In this document: piece after piece, positions 45,730 through 54,788 of the stretch
Numbering within the stretch: the first letter of the stretch is position 1
Layout of the letters: each line of letters begins with the position of its first letter
Origin: Anaerolineae bacterium
Lineage (GTDB): Bacteria; Chloroflexota; Anaerolineae; Aggregatilineales; Phototrophicaceae
Direction of reading: 5' to 3'
Assembly (NCBI GenBank): GCA_023382675.1
Contig: JAHDWN010000018.1
Span: 1-64,000 of the forward strand
DNA: 64,000 nucleotides
Translations under genes and position numbers: made by a program
The notes under the pieces: model-generated
What the model was told of the DNA's origin: nothing
Database searches by the model: none
Seen by the model: the letters and a program-made list of their open reading frames with translations, nothing else

Positions 45730-46167
45730 TTAGCGTGTGAACAGCCCGAACGGCGCCCAACGCAAAATCGGATCGGTCGTGAAAGTCACGACAAGATCGC
45801 CGTCGCACTGGTTGTCGAGGGTCAGCAGTGCGCCATCTGGCGGGTAGCTCAACGTCAGATCCTGGGTTGCGTTCGCGCTGATCGCGCCATTGGCGCACGT
45901 CAGTGCATAGACCGTTTGATTCTCGAAGCGAGTCGGCATATCGGCGGGCAGGGCAAGCGCCTCGCTGCCGAGCGTCGCACTGGCTTTCCAACCGCTCAGC
46001 GCACGCGCCGTGCCATCCACGCTCGCGCCGGGGGCGGCGCTCAATTTGACGCTCAGCGCGCCCGGCCCCAGCAGCCCGAAGCCGAGCACCGCCACGATCA
46101 CCAGCCCGACAATCGTCGCCAGCCAGTCTTCGGATAAGCGAAAACCTCGCCCAGTTTCATTTGCCAT
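45730..46167 (-). CDS. Small membrane-anchored protein beside YeiH transporter
   Basis: 145 residues: a short polar N terminus, one membrane segment (about residues 14-35, WLATIVGLVIVAVLGFGLLG), and an extracytoplasmic domain of about 105 residues with two cysteines (TCANG, DNQCDGD) that may form a disulphide. The opening SEDWLATIVGL resembles the N-terminal segment of longer YeiH-type transporters as I recall them, so it may be a detached N-terminal piece or a partner of the next gene, which begins 20 nt later. Function unknown. Confidence 0.6.
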   Translation of the reverse strand: MANETGRGFRLSEDWLATIVGLVIVAVLGFGLLGPGALSVKLSAAPGASVDGTARALSGWKASATLGSEALALPADMPTRFENQTVYALTCANGAISANATQDLTLSYPPDGALLTLDNQCDGDLVVTFTTDPILRWAPFGLFTR

Positions 46168-46201
46168 GTCTACCTCACTCGATCAACGGCACGTATCGCC
46201 G

Positions 46202-47236
46202 TCAGAACTGCTCCAGAAAACGCAAATCATTCCCCCAGAAGTAGCGGATATCCTCGATGCCGTGCATCAACATCGCCATGCGTTCTGGGCCGAAGCCGAA
46301 CGCGAAGCCGCTCCAGACGGACGGATCGTAACCGCCGTTGCGCAGCACGACCGGGTGTACCATGCCGCTGCCGCAGATCTCCAGCCAGCCGCTGTATTTG
46401 CAGACGCGGCAGCCGTCGCCGTGGCAGAGAAAGCACTCGACATCGACTTCCATGCTCGGCTCGGTGAACGGGAAGTATGACGCGCGGAAGCGCACCCTGG
46501 CATCTGCACCAAACATGCGTCGCGCAAAGGCCGCGATCGTGCCCTTGAGATCGGTCATGCGGATGTTGCGGCCAATCGCCAGCCCTTCCACCTGGTGGAA
46601 CTGGATCTCGCTGCGCGGCGTGATCTGCTCGTAGCGATAGCACATGCCCGGCAGGATCACGCGGATCGGCTTGCTGCCATCTTCGCCGAGCTCGCGCATG
46701 GCGCGGATCTGCCCCGGCGAGGTGTGCGTGCGCAGGATGACGTTCGGCTCGGTTGTGTAGAACGTGTCCTGCATGTCGCGCGCCGGGTGATGCGGCGGGA
46801 TGTTGAGCAGCGTGAAGTTGGTGTCGTCGTCTTCCACGTCGCGGCTGCGGTAGACCTGGAAGCCCATGTCGCCCCAGATGTGATAGAACTGGCGCAGCGT
46901 CTGCGTGCTGGGATGCAAACCGCCGGTTGGACGCGGACGCCCCGGCAGGGTCACGTCGATCTGGCCTTCTTCCAGGTCGCGAGCCAGATCCTGCTCTATG
47001 ATCAGCTTCTCGCGCGCCTCGTAAGCCTGTGTCAGCGCGACCTTGATCTCGTTGGCGCGCTTGCCGAAGGCCGCCCGCTGCTCCGCCGGAAGCTGCCCGA
47101 CGCCGCGCAGCATCCCCGTCAGCCAGCCGCTGCGCCCCAGCGTCTCGCGCTCCCATTCCGCCAGCCCTGCGCCCTCAGCGATTTGCTCCAACGCTGCTGC
47201 CGCCTGCTTGTACTGCGTTTCGAGTTGTTCGAGCAT
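46202..47236 (-). CDS. pheS: Phenylalanine-tRNA ligase alpha subunit
   Basis: About 344 residues with an N-terminal coiled coil, then class II aaRS motifs: GGLHPSTQTLRQFYHIWGDM, motif 2 in FHQVEGLAIGRNIRMTDLKG, and motif 3 in GFAFGFGPERMAMLMHGIED. The segment CFLCHGDGCRVC carries two CxxC pairs that could bind zinc, as in some bacterial PheS. The ATG at 47236 has AAAGG eight bases upstream; a GTG two codons earlier is the alternative. Expression is set by the T-box leader immediately upstream, which has a Phe specifier. Confidence 0.97.
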   Translation of the reverse strand: MLEQLETQYKQAAAALEQIAEGAGLAEWERETLGRSGWLTGMLRGVGQLPAEQRAAFGKRANEIKVALTQAYEAREKLIIEQDLARDLEEGQIDVTLPGRPRPTGGLHPSTQTLRQFYHIWGDMGFQVYRSRDVEDDDTNFTLLNIPPHHPARDMQDTFYTTEPNVILRTHTSPGQIRAMRELGEDGSKPIRVILPGMCYRYEQITPRSEIQFHQVEGLAIGRNIRMTDLKGTIAAFARRMFGADARVRFRASYFPFTEPSMEVDVECFLCHGDGCRVCKYSGWLEICGSGMVHPVVLRNGGYDPSVWSGFAFGFGPERMAMLMHGIEDIRYFWGNDLRFLEQF

Positions 47237-47249
47237 AGCCACTCGCCTT

Positions 47250-47545
47250 TAGCTAAGAAAACAAAAACGCCCTCGCCCCATTCAGGGACGAGAGCGTTGT
47301 AGCTCCCGCGGTACCACCCTGCTTGACGACGCGTGTGCGCCGTCCGCTTCATTACCCGGTCACGTCCGGGTGCGACGGAACGAACTACTCAGCCAACTGC
47401 CTGTGTGGGCAATCCGCCGTTCCTTCGTTCGGCTCTGGAGCGAATTCCGCGCCTGCTGCCTGCCGGGGCTTTCAGCCTACTGGCCCCTGGCTCTCTGATG
47501 GCGCATCGTGCGCGCACGTTCTCCGTCATCGCCTTTGTCATTTCG
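47250..47545 (-). ncRNA. T-box leader (tRNA-Phe sensing) for the pheS operon
   Basis: On the minus strand, the near-universal T-box motif AGGGTGGTACCGCG occupies 47320-47307, followed by a terminator whose arms AACGCTCTCGTCCC and GGGGCGAGGGCGTT end in TTTGTTTT just before pheS. Upstream is a long Stem I region containing GGCTGAAAGCC-like elements. A probable specifier TTC (Phe) lies at 47444-47442 in the context GGAATTCGCTCC. Uncharged tRNA-Phe should pair with the specifier and the NCCA end with the GGTGG bulge, forming the antiterminator and turning on pheS and genes behind it. Confidence 0.93.
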
Positions 47546-47546
47546 T

Positions 47547-47576
47547 ATTATGCAGCCCGGAGACAGAGGGTGTCAA
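47547..47576 (-). promoter_or_regulatory. Sigma-70 promoter of the pheS operon
   Basis: Minus strand TTGACA (47576-47571), 18-bp spacer, CATAAT (47552-47547). A start near 47540 gives a leader that fits the T-box. Confidence 0.75.
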
Positions 47577-47604
47577 CCCTCGGCTTGGGCGTAGGTGCAT
47601 TGGG

Positions 47605-47746
47605 AAATGGGGGCAAATACTCGTCGCCAGGGAATGAAATCCCCTGGCTAGATCTGCGCCTCCTACGGAGGCTGGTAGGCGCAATGACTGCTGAAACAGC
47701 CCTCGGAGAGGGCGTTTTCATAGCCCGTCCCATTTCATGGGCGGGC
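47605..47746. repeat. Type-2 multi-hairpin repeat, copy A
   Basis: A ~140-bp element starting AAATGGGGGCAAAT with a hairpin around GGGAATGAAATCCC, then GCCTCC-TAC-GGAGGC, GCCCTC-GGA-GAGGGC and GCCCGTCCCA-TTTCA-TGGGCGGGC. The same series with changed arms is at 60994-61131. It lies 134 bp before the DUF423 gene and downstream of the divergent pheS promoter. Confidence 0.75.
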
Positions 47747-47880
47747 GCGGGCGTGCCCAAAAACTCGAATGCACTTGCTTGGGCAGTGTACAATCGCAGA
47801 GAAATTTCGTCTGAATCTGGCTCTCGGCACACGTCAATCAACCCGCGCCGAACGCCAACCGCTATCTGGAGCAGTCGCTC

Positions 47881-48267
47881 ATGTCTCGCAGCCTGATCGT
47901 TACCGCCGCTGTCTTCGGCGTTCTGGGTGTCGCCATTGGCGCATTCGGATCGCACGGCCTGGCGGTGCACTTCGAAGCCAACCCTGATCTGCGCCCAACC
48001 TTCGACACCGCTACTCAGTATCACCAACTGCACGCGCTCGCCATTCTGGCGGCGGCCTGGCTCGTCACACGCGGCGGACGCGGCGCGCGCTGGGCGGGCT
48101 ACGCGGGCATCCTGTTCGCCGTCGGCATCGTCCTGTTCAGCGGCGCGCTCTACGGCATCAGCATGTTAGAGATTCGGCCGCTGGGTGCGGTCGCGCCGCT
48201 CGGTGGGGTGGCCTTGATCGCGGGCTGGGCCTGTATCGGCATCGCCGGCTGGCTCACACGTGAATAA
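47881..48267 (+). CDS. DUF423 family small membrane protein
   Basis: 128 residues with four membrane segments. It has the DUF423 pattern: VFGVLGVAIGAFGSHGLA, TATQYHQLHALAILAAAWL, and GILFAVGIVLFSGALYGISM. The family is conserved across bacteria (E. coli YgdD) but its role is unknown. The ATG at 47881 lies after a region carrying a multi-hairpin repeat, so the promoter may be inside or just after that element. It is convergent with clpX. Confidence 0.93.
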   Translation: MSRSLIVTAAVFGVLGVAIGAFGSHGLAVHFEANPDLRPTFDTATQYHQLHALAILAAAWLVTRGGRGARWAGYAGILFAVGIVLFSGALYGISMLEIRPLGAVAPLGGVALIAGWACIGIAGWLTRE

Positions 48268-48284
48268 TCCGCGTCATCGACAAC

Positions 48285-48313
48285 AAAAAAGGCGTCCCGT
48301 TCAGGAACGCCTT
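48285..48313 (-). terminator. Rho-independent terminator of tig-clpP-clpX
   Basis: AAGGCGT (48289-48295) pairs with ACGCCTT (48307-48313), with further C-G pairs after a mismatch. On the minus strand the stem is followed by TTTTGTTG. It lies 24 nt after the clpX stop. Confidence 0.8.
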
Positions 48314-48336
48314 ATAAGCTCACAACTGAAAGCCGG

Positions 48337-49619
<1,283 letters not shown>

Positions 49620-49623
<4 letters not shown>

Positions 49624-50243
49624 TTGCCATTTACCCCTGCTATCACTGCGGCCTTAGCGCCTTCCAAAACGGCGTCGATTAAACCGTAGTCGACTGCCTT
49701 TTTGGCGTCAAAGTAAACGTCGCGGTCGGTATCCCGCTCAATGGTTTCTTTGTCTTTGCCGGTGTGCTTCATCAGAATTTGATTCAGCGACTCCTTCAAG
49801 CGCATGATCTCGTTCGCCTGGATGACGATGTCGCTCGCCTGACCCTGCGCGCCGCCGAGCGGTTGGTGCATGTGGATCGTGGCGTTGGGCAGCGCGTAAC
49901 GCAGGCCGTGCGAACCGGCAGTCAACAGCACCGTGCCGAAGCTCGCCGTCAGGCCGACAGCGGTCGTGCTGACCGGGGCGCTGATCTGCTGCATCGTGTC
50001 GTACATCGCCAGACCGGCATAGACGACACCGCCGGGTGAGTTGATGAACATCTGAATCTGGCGGTCGGGGTCTTCGCGCTGCAAGAACAGCAACTGCGCC
50101 ACGATCAGGTTGGCGATCTGATCGTTGATCGGCGTTCCGAGCATGATGATGCGTTCTTTCAGCAGCAGCGAGTAGATGTCATACGCGCGCTCGCCGCGAC
50201 TGCCTTGTTCGATGACCATCGGGATCAGGTTATAGGCATTCAT
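49620..50243 (-). CDS. clpP: ATP-dependent Clp protease proteolytic subunit ClpP
   Basis: 207 residues with the full Ser-His-Asp triad: Ser101 in [12 protein letters not shown], His126 in IHMHQPLGG, Asp about 175 in [10 protein letters not shown]. The 25-residue Ser-His spacing is as in E. coli ClpP. The nucleophile motif TASFGT differs from the common AASMGA but keeps the oxyanion-strand glycine. [16 protein letters not shown] is the usual handle-region lead. It forms a tetradecameric chamber with ClpX. It lies 24 nt after the trigger factor gene and overlaps clpX by ATGA. Confidence 0.97.
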
Positions 50244-50267
50244 GAGTGTTTTTCGCTCCTATCGAGC

Positions 50268-51791
50268 CTATGCTTCTTGTTCTGACGATTGTGACGCGGC
50301 ATCACTTACCTCAGCGGTAGTTTCTGCCTCGCTGTTGGCTGCCTCTGTCTCGGCCTCCTCGCTTATGGAAGCTGCCGGTTCACTGCCGATTTCGGGGTCT
50401 TCGCCGCGCGCAATCGCAGCGATCCGCTCCAGGATGAGATCGCGCATCATCGACTCACGGATCGAGTCGCGCAGTCGGTCGTTATCGAACAGGGCGCGCG
50501 CTTGGGCGCGTTCCGATTCATTGATCGTGCCTATCATCTCATCCAGCCGCGCTTCGAGAGCGGCGTCGGTTACGTCGAGCTGCTCGGCAATACCGATTTC
50601 GCGCAGCGTCAAGCTGCGGCGGACGATCTGCTCTGCGCTTGGGCGATACTGCGCAACCAGATCATTGATCGACTGGCGATAGATTTGCATGTAATCATTC
50701 AAGGTCAGGCGATTCTGACGCAGGTTTTCATCCAGCCGCTCCAGAAGCTGCTGCACCTGATCCATGACCATCGCGTCGGGATACTTGATCTCGGCCTGGT
50801 CCATCATAGTGTCGAGTGCGCTGTTGGTGTATTTGTCGAGCGCTTCCTTATCCATCTCGCGCTGCATGTTTTCGCGTGTGCGCACCCGCAGTTCGAGCAG
50901 CGTCAGCGGCTTTTCTTCTTCTGCTGTCACGCGCGCCGCCAGATCGTCATTGAGCGGGGGCAGCGTCACGTTCTCGACCTTCTTGACGCCTACGTCGAAC
51001 TTGACTTTCTTGCCGGGATACTTCTCATCATCCTCAGGCAGCGTCAGTTCGAAGTCGAGGTTGTCGCCTGCGTTCGCGCCGACAATGGCCTCGCTGAAAC
51101 CAGGAATCGGATCGTCCGCCGGGTCGAGCATGAACCATTCGCCGTGTGCGTGCATGAACGTCACGTCGTCATCATCATGATCGTGGTCATGTTCGTGATC
51201 GTGTTCATCGGCGTCTTCGTCGTGCTCGTCGTCCGCATCTGTTTCATGTTCGTCATCATGTTCGTCTTCAAGCTCAATGACGCTGTGAATATCGAGTGTG
51301 ACACGGTCTCCGAGGGCGGCGGGGCGGGTGCTGTCTTCGACGACAGCCTGTTCCATCTGCAAATGCTTCAAAACCCGATCAAGCTGCTCATCGGTGACTT
51401 CCGGCGCGGTGTAGTCCAGGCGCACGTCGCGGTAGTTGTTCAGGCTCACGGTCGGCTGGAGCGGGACAGTGAACGTCAGCGTCGGCGTCGGCTCGACGTG
51501 ATATTCTTCCAGGGCGCCGGGGCCATACGGCTCCAACTTCGATTCATCCAGTGCCTCACGATAAACATCATTGCTGATGATCTCGACCGCGTCTTCGACG
51601 ATGGCTTCTTCGCCTACGTACTTGGCAATCACGCGGTAGGGCGCTTTGCCTTTGCGGAAGCCGGGGATATTGATTTTTTTCGAGATCCGCTGGGCAGCGG
51701 TTTGCTTGGCTTTTTCTAGTGTTTGGGTCTCAAGTTCGACGACCATGCGGGCGGTATGGTCGTCTCGGCGTTCAGTTTGAATGTTCAACAC
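50268..51791 (-). CDS. tig: Trigger factor chaperone with a His/Asp-rich insertion
   Basis: 507 residues. The N-terminal ribosome-binding domain contains the signature GFRKGKAP (about residues 44-51). The FKBP-type PPIase domain follows (PAALGDRVTLDIHSV to PIPGFSEAIVGANAGDNLDF), then the helical C-terminal chaperone domain. Between the first strands of the PPIase domain is a ~40-residue insertion of alternating His, Asp and Glu (about residues 169-207; DEHDHEHDHDHDDDD), unlike standard trigger factors. The start is a GTG at 51791 with AGGGA six bases upstream. An extended -10, TGCTATAAT, lies about 55 bp upstream. It heads the tig-clpP-clpX operon. Confidence 0.96.
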   Translation of the reverse strand: MLNIQTERRDDHTARMVVELETQTLEKAKQTAAQRISKKINIPGFRKGKAPYRVIAKYVGEEAIVEDAVEIISNDVYREALDESKLEPYGPGALEEYHVEPTPTLTFTVPLQPTVSLNNYRDVRLDYTAPEVTDEQLDRVLKHLQMEQAVVEDSTRPAALGDRVTLDIHSVIELEDEHDDEHETDADDEHDEDADEHDHEHDHDHDDDDVTFMHAHGEWFMLDPADDPIPGFSEAIVGANAGDNLDFELTLPEDDEKYPGKKVKFDVGVKKVENVTLPPLNDDLAARVTAEEEKPLTLLELRVRTRENMQREMDKEALDKYTNSALDTMMDQAEIKYPDAMVMDQVQQLLERLDENLRQNRLTLNDYMQIYRQSINDLVAQYRPSAEQIVRRSLTLREIGIAEQLDVTDAALEARLDEMIGTINESERAQARALFDNDRLRDSIRESMMRDLILERIAAIARGEDPEIGSEPAASISEEAETEAANSEAETTAEVSDAASQSSEQEA

Positions 51792-51839
51792 GAATATCCC
51801 TGGAAATAGGTTGTGAACGGCACGGAAACATTAAAAGTC

Positions 51840-51848
51840 ATTATAGCA
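51840..51848 (-). promoter_or_regulatory. Extended -10 element for the tig operon
   Basis: Minus-strand TGCTATAAT at 51848-51840, about 50 bp before the GTG start of tig. No good -35 is visible at 17 bp, as is typical of extended -10 promoters. Confidence 0.5.
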
Positions 51849-51888
51849 TCGGCACATGGGCATTTCTATATGAGGACTGATAGAGAAA

Positions 51889-53022
51889 TCAGCCTATAAC
51901 AAGCCGTTCTTCGCCGCCCGGCGGCGGTAAGAGTTGAAACCAGGTCACGCCGGGGCGCAGCGCCAGCAGTTCACCCTCTGGCGAGACGAGCTGGATCAGC
52001 CGCGTGCGTTCAGGCCGCAGCCAGCGCGCCGCGTACTGCTGGCCGTCACGCAAGATGAGTGCATCGCCCTCGCCCCAGAGTTGAATTTCGATGCTGTAGC
52101 TGATGACGCCCTGCCACTCGCTCTCGACGATATCCGTCTCGCGGTGGGCAGCGTAGAGGATGACGACGTTATCAGCCGCGACCTGCGCGCCGATGTTGGC
52201 GTCGGTATGTGGCAGGCCGTCGCTGAAGCGCAGGTACTGCCCGCGCCCGGCGTCATAGAGCCAGCCGACCTGGGTCGCCCGGTAGTGTAGATCGACGACC
52301 TGGGCTGGGCCGGTCGCCCCGGCGGGCGGGGCGGGGCTGAAGATCAGCCCGCGCAAATCCGGGCGCTGCGCGAAACCTTCCTGCGCCGCCAGACTGAAGA
52401 CCGCGTCGGCGTTCATGAACAGGTTGTGTGGCGCGTCCAGCGTCTCGTCGCGCCAGAAATACGGCAGCGCATAAAGGACACCTTTGTAGGTGCGCTCGAA
52501 ATAGTCGCCGGCATTGATGATGGCCTGCACGCCATCGCTCGCGCCGGAATAGCCGAGCAGTCCCTGAAACATCGGCACGAGTGTGTCATCGATCAGACGC
52601 GCGCTGCGGATCGAGCCGACACGAGCAGGCGCCTGGCTGTAGAAGACTGCTGAAAAGCGCGTCAGGCCGCCCTCTGCGTAATGCTCGAAAACCATGTCCG
52701 CCGCGCCGATCCCGGCCTGGGGCCGCACGAGCGGCGGCGCATTCGAAATCTTGACCACCAGTGGACGGCGGTTGAGGACGTTAGGATCGCTCACCGGGAG
52801 GCCGGTCAGCGGATTGACAGCGGGCGCGCTGGTCGGCACGGCAATCACGGACGGCGCAGTCGGGGTGTCCGGCGCTGTGCTCGTCGGCGGCGGCTGAAGC
52901 GCTGGCGCTGAGGTGAAGCAGCCCGCTGTCATCAGCGCGAGCAGGGTGACGCAGGCGAGTCTCACCGCCCGGATGAGAGCGGCTGTGCGTCGCGCGCTCG
53001 CCGCCGGTCTGTCAGTCGCCAT
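51889..53022 (-). CDS. DUF3048 domain lipoprotein (YerB-like)
   Basis: 377 residues. The signal sequence ends in a lipobox, LLALMTAGC, so the mature protein is a lipoprotein starting at Cys, followed by a Pro/Thr-rich spacer. The DUF3048 domain opens NPLTGLPVSDPNVLNRRPLVVKISN, then RPQAGIGAADMVFEHYAEGGLTRFSAVF and SARLIDDTLVPMFQGLLGYSG. B. subtilis YerB is the reference member and is a wall-associated lipoprotein of uncertain role, possibly peptidoglycan-related. The ATG at 53022 has GGAG about ten bases upstream. It appears monocistronic. Confidence 0.92.
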   Translation of the reverse strand: MATDRPAASARRTAALIRAVRLACVTLLALMTAGCFTSAPALQPPPTSTAPDTPTAPSVIAVPTSAPAVNPLTGLPVSDPNVLNRRPLVVKISNAPPLVRPQAGIGAADMVFEHYAEGGLTRFSAVFYSQAPARVGSIRSARLIDDTLVPMFQGLLGYSGASDGVQAIINAGDYFERTYKGVLYALPYFWRDETLDAPHNLFMNADAVFSLAAQEGFAQRPDLRGLIFSPAPPAGATGPAQVVDLHYRATQVGWLYDAGRGQYLRFSDGLPHTDANIGAQVAADNVVILYAAHRETDIVESEWQGVISYSIEIQLWGEGDALILRDGQQYAARWLRPERTRLIQLVSPEGELLALRPGVTWFQLLPPPGGEERLVIG

Positions 53023-53113
53023 TCGCCAGCACTCCGCAATTCTGACGGCGACTATGCAGCGTTAATTGTCCATCACGACAACTCAGCATAGAATAAAGTC
53101 GTGGTTGCATGTG

Positions 53114-53143
53114 TTGACTTTGTATCAAGGCTCTGTCTATAAT
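53114..53143 (+). promoter_or_regulatory. Sigma-70 promoter of the DUF4388/GTPase cluster
   Basis: TTGACT (53114-53119), an 18-bp spacer, and perfect TATAAT (53138-53143). Transcription would start near 53150, leaving a ~145-nt leader before the ATG at 53298 that shows no obvious riboswitch. Confidence 0.75.
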
Positions 53144-53297
53144 CCGAATCATATCATTGCAGCCCACAAATACAGTGCAACGTGATACTCGCGCAGGTCA
53201 AGCGCATAGTTGGTCGATATTGGCTGGTGTGCTTGACATTGTCCGGCAGGCGAAACCAGCGGACTTCAGGATTTCAGGCTTAGGTTAGGGAAAATCA

Positions 53298-54161
53298 ATG
53301 CCGCTTCAGGGCAATATCCGCGATTTCAGCACGACGCAGTTGCTCAACCTCATCAATCTGGCGGGCAAGACCGGGACGCTGACGATTTTCGAAGGCGTGC
53401 CGACCGCCGAGAAAGATGCGATGGGGGGTGTCAAGATGGCACCGGGCAAAGAGCGAGCGCGCGTGGCCTTCAAGGTCGGCAAGCTCATCCATGCCGCGTT
53501 GGACGATCAAGACGGCAATCTGGTGTCCGTGCTCAACAAAACCGGCAAACTGACGGTCGAACAGGCGCGCATCATCCGTGAACGTGCTTCGAACACGTCG
53601 GACAAAGCGCTGGCGCTGCTGCTAATCAACGCCAATTACGTCACGCAGAAGGATGTCGTCAGCAGCGTGCAGCAGCACACCCTTGATGTCGTCTACGATC
53701 TCTTGAGCTGGCACGAAGGCCCCTTCCGCTTTGATGACGACTCGTTGCCATCGGCGGATCGCATCATGGTGCCCATCGATCTCGAAAACGTCATCATCGA
53801 GGGCGCGCGTCGTATCAAGCAGAACGAAGTCTTGCTCGCTGAAATTCCTAATCTCGATCTGGCGCTCAAATTCCCCGAAAACGCAAAAGAGAAGTACAAA
53901 GGGGTGCATTTGAGTGTCGAAGAATGGCGGATTGTCTCGTTTGTCAATCCGAAGAACACCATGCGCCAGATCGCCAAAGCTAACAACATGTCGGACATGG
54001 AGATGCGCCGCATCATTTATGGATTATTGCAAGCGGGTCTGGTGCTGCTCGTCAAGCCACCGCAGACGCAGCAGTTGGATGGCCGTCGTGTTGTACCGAT
54101 GGCGCCTGCGGTTCAGGAAACCGTCGTCAGGCGGCTTATTGATCGTATTCGGTCGATCTAA
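53298..54161 (+). CDS. DUF4388 (PATAN-type) domain protein
   Basis: 287 residues. The N terminus PLQGNIRDFSTTQLLNLINLAGKTGTLTIFEG is the classic opening of DUF4388, a domain found in gliding-motility and two-component-associated proteins. A central region includes GKLIHAALDDQDG and a helical stretch ending in HEGPFRFDDDSLP, and a C-terminal winged-helix-like part (TMRQIAKANNMSDMEMRRIIYGLLQAGL) could bind DNA or protein. The start has AGGG upstream. The GTPase gene follows 48 nt later. In other bacteria such pairs act with roadblock proteins in polarity or signalling, so a GTPase-linked signalling role is likely (inference). Confidence 0.88.
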   Translation: MPLQGNIRDFSTTQLLNLINLAGKTGTLTIFEGVPTAEKDAMGGVKMAPGKERARVAFKVGKLIHAALDDQDGNLVSVLNKTGKLTVEQARIIRERASNTSDKALALLLINANYVTQKDVVSSVQQHTLDVVYDLLSWHEGPFRFDDDSLPSADRIMVPIDLENVIIEGARRIKQNEVLLAEIPNLDLALKFPENAKEKYKGVHLSVEEWRIVSFVNPKNTMRQIAKANNMSDMEMRRIIYGLLQAGLVLLVKPPQTQQLDGRRVVPMAPAVQETVVRRLIDRIRSI

Positions 54162-54209
54162 TCGTACTTATCAGTCTTCAGGGACGTGCAGAAGAAGAGC
54201 AGAACGCCT

Positions 54210-54746
54210 ATGCAACAAGTCAAGATGATCATCACCGGTCCATTTAGTTCTGGTAAAACCGAGTTTATCAACGCGATCAGCGAGATCGAGGTGGTCAGCA
54301 CCGAACGCTCGATTAGCTCGGAGCTGGAGCGAACCGTCAAAGATGCGACCACGGTGGCGATGGACTTCGGGCGCATCACCGTTGACGAAGACCTGGTACT
54401 TTACCTCTTCGGCACGCCCGGCCAACGCCGTTTCGATTTCATGTGGGAAATCCTCGCTGAAGGGATGCTGGGCTTTGTCGTGATGGTCGACAGCACCAAG
54501 CCTGAAACCTTCCGCGAGGCCAAGAGCATTCTGGAGACCTTCCGCGCCTATGCGCCCACGCCTTATGTGGTCGCGGCCAACAAGCAGGACTTGCCGGATG
54601 CGTGGAAGACTGATGATCTGCGCATCGCGCTGCGCATCGAAGAGGGCGTCAAGCTCTTGCCCTGTGTTGCAGTGCAGAAGGAAAGCGTCAAGAACGTCTT
54701 GCTGGAACTGCTCTACTCGATTCTCGAAGAGATGGAGAGCACTTAG
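54210..54746 (+). CDS. MglA/Rup-type small GTPase
   Basis: About 178 residues. P-loop ITGPFSSGKTEFINA, switch I region ending TTVAMDFGRITVD, G3 motif FGTPGQRRFDFMWE and G4 NKQDLPDAW. Bacterial MglA-type GTPases have TPGQ-like G3 sequences, without the usual Asp of DxxG. MglA sets cell polarity and motility direction in Myxococcus and is controlled by an MglB roadblock protein; none is visible here. The ATG at 54210 was chosen over a GTG at 54186. It lies between a DUF4388 protein and an alpha/beta hydrolase in a likely operon. Confidence 0.92.
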   Translation: MQQVKMIITGPFSSGKTEFINAISEIEVVSTERSISSELERTVKDATTVAMDFGRITVDEDLVLYLFGTPGQRRFDFMWEILAEGMLGFVVMVDSTKPETFREAKSILETFRAYAPTPYVVAANKQDLPDAWKTDDLRIALRIEEGVKLLPCVAVQKESVKNVLLELLYSILEEMEST

Positions 54747-54788
54747 TCTCTCCTCATTCATGCCGTTCGTTCGGTAAGGCAGTGCATC

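Noticed and set aside
47548-48033. A 161-codon minus-strand frame upstream of pheS
   Set aside because: It covers the promoter, the type-2 repeat and the antisense of DUF423.
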